This document shows, piece by piece, positions 24,873-29,347 of a stretch of DNA of 29,347 nt. The notes below the pieces were generated by a model, which did no database searches, was not told where the DNA came from, and saw nothing but the letters and a program-made list of their open reading frames with translations. How positions within the stretch are numbered: the stretch's first letter is position 1; each line of letters begins with the position of its first letter. Origin of the DNA: C00003060 sp964440795 (GTDB lineage: Bacteria > Desulfobacterota > Desulfobacteria > Desulfobacterales > C00003060); assembly GCA_964440795.1 (NCBI GenBank), contig CAYTTQ010000030.1, positions 1 to 29,347 on the forward strand, written 5' to 3'. The position numbers were made by a program, and so were the translations under genes.

Positions 24873-24892
24873 ACACAAAAATGTGTTTTGTG
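24873..24892. promoter_or_regulatory. Inverted repeat, probable upstream activator site
   Basis: CACAAAA (24874-24880) and TTTTGTG (24886-24892) form a perfect seven-base inverted repeat with a five-base spacer. A nested repeat ACACA-AAAA-TGTGT spans 24873-24886. A related half-matching element, ACACAAATGT, occurs about 30 bases upstream at 24844-24853. The centre lies about 94 bases before the predicted transcription start, a normal place for sigma-54 activator binding. The sequence does not fit the textbook NifA site TGT-N10-ACA. Confidence 0.55.
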
Positions 24893-24916
24893 GGGCTGTT
24901 GGGAAGTGGGCGTTGC

Positions 24917-24929
24917 TATTAAGGTGTTG
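24917..24929 (+). promoter_or_regulatory. IHF-like site
   Basis: TATTAAGGTGTTG matches the IHF core consensus WATCAANNNNTTR at all but one fixed position. It lies between the inverted repeats (ending at 24892) and the -24 element (24952), where IHF bends DNA in many sigma-54 systems. One-mismatch matches occur by chance in AT-rich DNA, so the call rests largely on its position. Confidence 0.35.
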
Positions 24930-24950
24930 AATTTATATACAATTAGTTGT

Positions 24951-24966
24951 TGGTATGTTGTTTGCT
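24951..24966 (+). promoter_or_regulatory. Sigma-54 (-24/-12) promoter
   Basis: TGGTATG-TTGT-TTGCT has the invariant GG (24952-24953) and GC (24964-24965) exactly ten bases apart, and close agreement with the consensus TGGCACG-N4-TTGCW. Transcription would start near 24977, about 114 bases before the glutamine amidotransferase gene. The sigma-54 activator encoded at 22430 is the obvious candidate regulator. Confidence 0.72.
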
Positions 24967-25090
24967 GTCTTCCGGTAGTACCGAACGGACGATCTCACGA
25001 TTTTTTGAAACAGGATAAGTTAAGTTCGTTCAAAGCCCATTGTTGCGGCTATCGTAACGGGGTCAAACAAAAGAAGGGATAGGAAATCCG

Positions 25091-26221
25091 ATGTGCCGAT
25101 TATTCGCTATTACCAGTGAAACGCCCGTTTCCGCTATGACGGTTCTTCATGCGCTGGATGTAATGAAGGAAGGTCACGATGGGTCCGGTGTCGGGCTGTT
25201 GCTCAAGGACCTGGGGGGACCCTTCGGTGAATTGAATGGGGCACCGATTCTGTCGGGCATATTTTCCACCGAGGGGGTCAGGCGCCTGGACGAATATATG
25301 ATGGAGGTCGGGTTTATGACCAAGTTCAAACTGGCCATTAAGGTGCCGAAGACACCGCCTCCGGGAATACCCAAGCGGGATATCTACTTGGTTCGGGCAT
25401 ACGAGTATCCGGAGACCTGGGAGGGTTTGAGCGAAGAAGAAATTCAAGATTATCTCATGTTGGTTCGTCTGCAGTTGCGGCAAATGGGAGAGGAAAAGAA
25501 CGACATGATCGTTTTCAGCTTCTGGCCGGACGTGATCATGATTAAAGAAATCGGTGATCCCATCACGGTGGCGGAGTACCTTCAACTCGACCGACGGGAA
25601 CTTCAGGCCCGAGTCATTATGGCCCAGGGACGGCAAAATACGAATTATGCCATCAATCTTTACGCCTGCCATCCGTTTTTCCTGCAAGGCATCGCCTCAA
25701 TGACCAACGGAGAGAATACGGCCTTCATCCCCATTCGCGATTACCTCCTGTCCCGGGGATTCGCCGGATATACAGGATATGAGTCGGATTCGGAGGTTTT
25801 CACCCACATCCTTCATTTCATGGTAAACCGGCTGGGTTTGGGCATCGAGACCTACAAGCATCTGATCACGCCGTTGCAGGACCGGGATTTGGGGTCGCAT
25901 CCCAATGCGCGGTTTTTAAAACAGCTTAAGCAGGCGTGTCGGCGCTTGATCGTTGACGGTCCGAATTGTGTCATCGGTTGCCTTACCGACAAGACGCTAT
26001 TTATGGTGCAGGACCGCAAAAAGTTGCGCCCCGGTGTGGTGGGCGGCAAGCCCGGCATGTATGCGCTCTCGTCTGAAATGTGCGGTCTGGACGCGGCGAT
26101 TCCGGATCGTGATAAGAGTCAAGATTTCCAGCCCATGCATTTGGATACGGCCGTTATCGGTCCTGATCGGAAAGAGGTTCGGATATGTCGTCAAACGGAC
26201 GAATTGCCCCCTATACAATGA
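25091..26221 (+). CDS. Class II glutamine amidotransferase subunit of split glutamate synthase
   Basis: The 376-residue protein begins MCRLFAIT; Cys2 would be the N-terminal nucleophile after methionine removal. GHDGSGVGL (about 29-37) and TNGENTAF match the glutaminase active-site blocks of the N-terminal domain of GltB and of the GlxB/MgsA-type proteins. It should release ammonia from glutamine for the synthase subunit encoded next. It is a stand-alone glutaminase, as in archaeal split enzymes, not fused as in E. coli GltB. The ATG follows AAGAAGGGATAGGAAATCCG. Confidence 0.88.
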   Translation: MCRLFAITSETPVSAMTVLHALDVMKEGHDGSGVGLLLKDLGGPFGELNGAPILSGIFSTEGVRRLDEYMMEVGFMTKFKLAIKVPKTPPPGIPKRDIYLVRAYEYPETWEGLSEEEIQDYLMLVRLQLRQMGEEKNDMIVFSFWPDVIMIKEIGDPITVAEYLQLDRRELQARVIMAQGRQNTNYAINLYACHPFFLQGIASMTNGENTAFIPIRDYLLSRGFAGYTGYESDSEVFTHILHFMVNRLGLGIETYKHLITPLQDRDLGSHPNARFLKQLKQACRRLIVDGPNCVIGCLTDKTLFMVQDRKKLRPGVVGGKPGMYALSSEMCGLDAAIPDRDKSQDFQPMHLDTAVIGPDRKEVRICRQTDELPPIQ

Positions 26222-27819
26222 GTGTCAAGGATCTGCCCTGGCAGATCATGTGGGATAAGGACCGGTGTACCCTGTGCGGCCGGTGCACGGCTGTATGTCC
26301 GGTAACTGCCATCCAACTTGACGTTCACCGGAAACGGGTACTTGAGGTGTCGGCGGACCTGGACGCAACGCCGTCAAGTGCGCACAAGGTTTACTATGGC
26401 GTTCGTCAGAAGACGGATCCGGCATATGCGTGTGTCGGCTGTGCCATGTGTAATCTGGTTTGTCCCAATGATTGTATCATGCCGTATCGAAGCGATGAAG
26501 GCGACAAGCTGCGATTTCACGTGAATCTCGGGGGGCAGCCCCGGCGGCGTGGGGGACGCCGAAACGTCGTGGGCGGGGTCTTGGATCAGATCAAATTTGC
26601 CCGGATCTCGATGCTTACCGACCCGGCTTTGGACGCGGGCCGTCATGAATTTGAACTACGCACCCTGTTGGGTCGGATCTTACCGCCTGAAAAGGGGCTG
26701 GCACTGTTGCACGATCACGGATGGGTCCCGCCGGTAAGAGAGATTTACCCACTGGTTATCGGTGCCATGTCCTTCGGGGCATTGTCTCCCAATATGTGGG
26801 AGGGGCTCCAGTTGGGGGTGGCTTATTTGAATGAAGAGCTGGGGATGCCGGTGCGTATATGTACCGGCGAGGGGGGGTGTCCCCCGCGGCTGCTCCGTTC
26901 CCGTTTCATCAAATACGTGATTCTACAGATCGCCAGTGGTTACTTCGGCTGGGACGAAGTCATTCATGCCATTCCGGAAATGAAAGAAGATCCCTGTGCC
27001 ATCGAGATCAAGTATGGCCAAGGTGCCAAGCCGGGGGACGGCGGGCTCCTCATGTGGCACAAAGTGAACGAACTCATAGCCGCCATCCGCGGGGTGCCAA
27101 CAGGAGTCAGCCTGCCCAGCCCGCCGACCCATCAGACGAAGTACTCTATTGAGGAGGCTGTGGCCAAGATGGTGCAATCCATGTCTATGGCGTGGGGATT
27201 CCGGGTTCCCGTGTATCCCAAGATTTCGGGAACCACCACGGCCACCTCGGTCTTGAACAATTTGACCAGAAACCCTTATGCCGCGGGGTTGGCCATCGAT
27301 GGCGAGGATGGCGGCACGGGGGCGGCATATAATGTGTCCATGGATCACATGGGCCATCCCATTGTGAGCAACCTTAGAGATTGTTATCTCAATCTGGTCA
27401 AAGTGGGGATGGAAAACGAGATCCCCCTCTTTGCGGGCGGAGGCATCGGCAAGCAAGGGAACCTGGCGGCAAATGCGGCTGCGCTGATCATGCTGGGGGC
27501 CAGTGGTGTTCAAATCGGGAAATACATCATGCAAGCCGCTGCGGGCTGTGTGGGGTCGGAATCGGACCGGTGTAATATATGTAATATCGGGTTGTGTCCA
27601 AAGGGTATCACCTCTCAGGATCCGCGACTTTTCAGACGGTTGGATCCGGAACAGGTGGCCGAGCGGGTGGTGGACGTGTTTCTGGCCTTCGATACGGAAC
27701 TGAAAAAAATACTGGCCCCTTTAGGGCGATCCACGTCTTTGCCCATCGGCATGTCCGATGCGATTGGGATCAACGACAAGGCGGTGGCGGACCGGCTGGA
27801 CATCCGATACGTGGTCTGA
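26185..27819 (+). CDS. gltB: Glutamate synthase FMN subunit with N-terminal 2[4Fe-4S] domain
   Basis: The 544-residue protein starts with a ferredoxin-like domain holding two cluster motifs (Cys28, 31, 34, 38 and Cys83, 86, 89, 93). The central synthase barrel follows, with GAMSFGALS, KYGQGAKPGDGG, ISGTTTATS and the FMN-site DGEDGGTGAAY, and then a cysteine-rich segment CNICNIGLCPKGI that resembles the 3Fe-4S region of GltB. It would join ammonia to 2-oxoglutarate and reduce the product to glutamate. The start at 26185 has GAGG seven bases upstream and overlaps the previous gene by 37 bases. An ATG at 26218 in a four-base overlap is an alternative. Confidence 0.92.
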   Translation: MSSNGRIAPYTMSVKDLPWQIMWDKDRCTLCGRCTAVCPVTAIQLDVHRKRVLEVSADLDATPSSAHKVYYGVRQKTDPAYACVGCAMCNLVCPNDCIMPYRSDEGDKLRFHVNLGGQPRRRGGRRNVVGGVLDQIKFARISMLTDPALDAGRHEFELRTLLGRILPPEKGLALLHDHGWVPPVREIYPLVIGAMSFGALSPNMWEGLQLGVAYLNEELGMPVRICTGEGGCPPRLLRSRFIKYVILQIASGYFGWDEVIHAIPEMKEDPCAIEIKYGQGAKPGDGGLLMWHKVNELIAAIRGVPTGVSLPSPPTHQTKYSIEEAVAKMVQSMSMAWGFRVPVYPKISGTTTATSVLNNLTRNPYAAGLAIDGEDGGTGAAYNVSMDHMGHPIVSNLRDCYLNLVKVGMENEIPLFAGGGIGKQGNLAANAAALIMLGASGVQIGKYIMQAAAGCVGSESDRCNICNIGLCPKGITSQDPRLFRRLDPEQVAERVVDVFLAFDTELKKILAPLGRSTSLPIGMSDAIGINDKAVADRLDIRYVV

Positions 27820-27877
27820 TGGGTGTCCGGTGGGGAGACCCTGTCCGGTTTGAGCTCAATGTTGGATAGGAACGGAA

Positions 27878-29347
27878 ATGAAAAAAAACGGCGTACACCA
27901 AATTACAGGCATTGAAAGCGGGCATCGTGTGGAATCCCGGGTGCTGGAAGAACGTCTTCAGTCGGCACTCGATGATGGCCATAGGCATATAGAAGTGGAA
28001 GCCTTCGGTCAGCACGGGATCGGCGGACGTTTGTGGGACCGGGAAAATAGATCCGTTCATGTTCGTATCAAGGGCTCATCGGGTCAACGGGTCGGTTCTA
28101 TGGGGTACCCCGGTACTTTTATAGAGGTGTTGGGCCCCGCATCGGATGATTTGGGCTGGCTCAATGCGGGTTCCCAGATTGTGGTTCACGGCCATGCCAC
28201 CAATGGTGTGGCCAATGCCATGGCACAGGGCAAAATATGGATCTGTGGAAACGTTGGCGCCCGGGCCATGACGATGACGAAGCACAACCCCCGCTTCGCC
28301 GCGCCGGAGCTGTGGGTATTGGGAACGGTTGGGGACTATTTTGCTGAATTCATGGCCGGCGGTACGGCTGTCATATGCGGGGTGGAAGGGCAGGACCCGG
28401 CCAATGTGCTCGGTTATCGTCCCTGTGTGGGCATGGTCGGCGGAAAGGTCTTTTTTCGGGGCCCTCACAAGGGATTCAGTCAGGCGGATGCCAAGTTGGT
28501 GCCCATCGAAAACGACGACTGGGAATGGCTGCTGGAAAACCTGCGGATTTTTGTGGAGAAGATCGGGCGACCCCAACTTCTGGGAATGTTGTCCAACGTC
28601 GAAGACTGGCAACTACTGGTGGCCAGAAGGCCCTTCGAAAAGATGGGCAAGCCCCGGCGGTCGATGCACGATTTTTCCTGCCATGTGTGGGAGCAGGAGT
28701 TGGGTGCCGGCGGACTCATCGGCGATTTGACTGACCTGGATCGAAGTCCCATTCCGGTCATTACGAGGGGAGAGTTGCGACGGTTTGTTCCCGTATGGGA
28801 GAATCGTAAATATCTTTCCCCGTGTGAGGCGAGTTGTCCCACCGGCATGCCGGTTCAGGAGCGTTGGCGCTTGATTCGGGAGGGCCGCATAGACGAGGCG
28901 GTGGACATGGCGCTATCCTACACCCCGTTTCCGGCTACCGTCTGCGGCTATTTGTGCCCGAATTTGTGTATGCAGGGCTGCACTCGGCAAACGGTCGGTA
29001 TGCCTCCTGTGGATGTTTCTCAATTGGGCAAAGCCAGCGTTGACGCCAAGGTACCTGATATGCCGCCCCTGTCCGGGAAGAAGGTGGCCGTTATCGGGGG
29101 GGGACCCGCCGGTATTTCTACTGCGTGGCAGCTTCGACGTCACGGCCACGAGGCCGTGGTGTTCGACATGGAAAAGCAACTGGGCGGAAAGATGTCATCG
29201 GCGATTCCAAAGAGCCGGATTCCCGACGCGGTGATCGGCGAAGAACTGGAGCGGGTCCGCCGAATCCTTTCTCACGTGCACCTCCAACAAGTGCCGACCC
29301 GGGATGACTTGGAACAGCTTAAGGCCGATTACGATTTCGTGGTCATT
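27878..29347 (+). CDS. GXGXG domain fused to GltD-like oxidoreductase (partial, runs off the window)
   Basis: The frame stays open for 490 codons to the window end. Residues 1 to about 245 match the GXGXG beta-helix domain that ends GltB (GLxC/FwdC-like; GGRLW, GHATNGVANAMAQGKIWICG, GGTAVICG). After a linker comes a Fer4_20-type iron-sulfur module beginning SPCEASCPTG (Cys316, Cys320) with further cysteines in CGYLCPNLCMQGC. A dinucleotide-binding motif VAVIGGGPAG (Gly407, Gly409, Gly412) then starts the FAD/NAD(P) oxidoreductase domain of GltD. The fusion would carry electrons from NAD(P)H to the FMN subunit. The ATG follows GGATAGGAACGGAA. Confidence 0.88.
   Translation, partial: MKKNGVHQITGIESGHRVESRVLEERLQSALDDGHRHIEVEAFGQHGIGGRLWDRENRSVHVRIKGSSGQRVGSMGYPGTFIEVLGPASDDLGWLNAGSQIVVHGHATNGVANAMAQGKIWICGNVGARAMTMTKHNPRFAAPELWVLGTVGDYFAEFMAGGTAVICGVEGQDPANVLGYRPCVGMVGGKVFFRGPHKGFSQADAKLVPIENDDWEWLLENLRIFVEKIGRPQLLGMLSNVEDWQLLVARRPFEKMGKPRRSMHDFSCHVWEQELGAGGLIGDLTDLDRSPIPVITRGELRRFVPVWENRKYLSPCEASCPTGMPVQERWRLIREGRIDEAVDMALSYTPFPATVCGYLCPNLCMQGCTRQTVGMPPVDVSQLGKASVDAKVPDMPPLSGKKVAVIGGGPAGISTAWQLRRHGHEAVVFDMEKQLGGKMSSAIPKSRIPDAVIGEELERVRRILSHVHLQQVPTRDDLEQLKADYDFVVI

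Larger units (their letters stand above)
24746..25090 (+). other. 345-base control region before the split glutamate synthase
   Basis: No gene is recognised here. The stretch from about 24840 to 24970 is noticeably richer in A and T than the flanking genes. It contains inverted repeats, an IHF-like site and a sigma-54 promoter, listed separately. Downstream of the promoter, about 114 bases of untranslated leader precede the start codon at 25091. A 166-codon open frame crossing the region (24582-25082) overlaps the DUF362 gene in another frame and is not convincing. Confidence 0.7.

Noticed and set aside
24582..25082. 166-codon plus-strand open frame spanning the end of DUF362 and the control region
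   Set aside because: The first third is a shadow of DUF362 and the rest covers AT-rich regulatory DNA; composition is unlike the neighbouring genes.
1..29347. CRISPR arrays, tRNAs, insertion sequences or phage genes
   Set aside because: No regularly spaced repeats, tRNA-like cloverleafs, transposase motifs or terminal inverted repeats were recognised on either strand.

Overview
The window is one continuous plus-strand stretch of an anaerobic Gram-negative genome, most likely a Desulfobacterota (deltaproteobacterial, probably sulfate-reducer-type) bacterium. This is an inference from the gene set: a str/S10/spc/alpha ribosomal superoperon with no infA or adk next to map, zinc-type S14, L36 and S4, a split ferredoxin-containing glutamate synthase, a NifA-like sigma-54 activator and menaquinone genes. 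No species assignment can be made from the sequence alone. All recognised genes are on the + strand. I found no tRNA, rRNA, CRISPR array or mobile element.

Region 1 (1-15688): the last codons of elongation factor Tu lead into rpsJ-rplC-rplD-rplW-rplB-rpsS-rplV-rpsC-rplP-rpmC-rpsQ-rplN-rplX-rplE-rpsN-rpsH-rplF-rplR-rpsE-rpmD-rplO-secY-map-rpmJ-rpsM-rpsK-rpsD-rpoA-rplQ. Gene order is classical, but nine spacers are 105-237 bp long, which is unusual for this operon. One spacer (rplN-rplX) holds a terminator-like hairpin. Five of ten small-subunit protein genes start with TTG or GTG, while all sixteen large-subunit genes start with ATG. L17 carries an 87-residue charged tail. The region closes with a convincing intrinsic terminator at 15657-15688.

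Region 2 (15777-22245): a tight seven-gene unit holding an isochorismatase-family hydrolase, a small two-helix membrane protein, a SAM-hydrolysing (DUF62) enzyme, then menaquinone genes menG/ubiE, menF, menD and menH. The remaining menaquinone genes (menC, menE, menB, menA) are not in the window.

Region 3 (22430-24745): a GAF-AAA+-HTH sigma-54 activator of the NifA type behind a plausible sigma-70 promoter, followed closely by a short DUF362 protein.

Region 4 (24746-29347): a 345-bp AT-rich control region with an exact GG-N10-GC sigma-54 promoter, an IHF-like site and an upstream inverted repeat. It precedes a three-gene split glutamate synthase: a class II glutaminase subunit; an FMN/FeS synthase subunit with an N-terminal 2[4Fe-4S] ferredoxin domain; and a fusion of the GXGXG (GltB C-terminal) domain to a GltD-like FAD/NAD(P) oxidoreductase, which runs off the end of the window. 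The simplest reading is that the activator at 22430 drives this nitrogen-assimilation operon.
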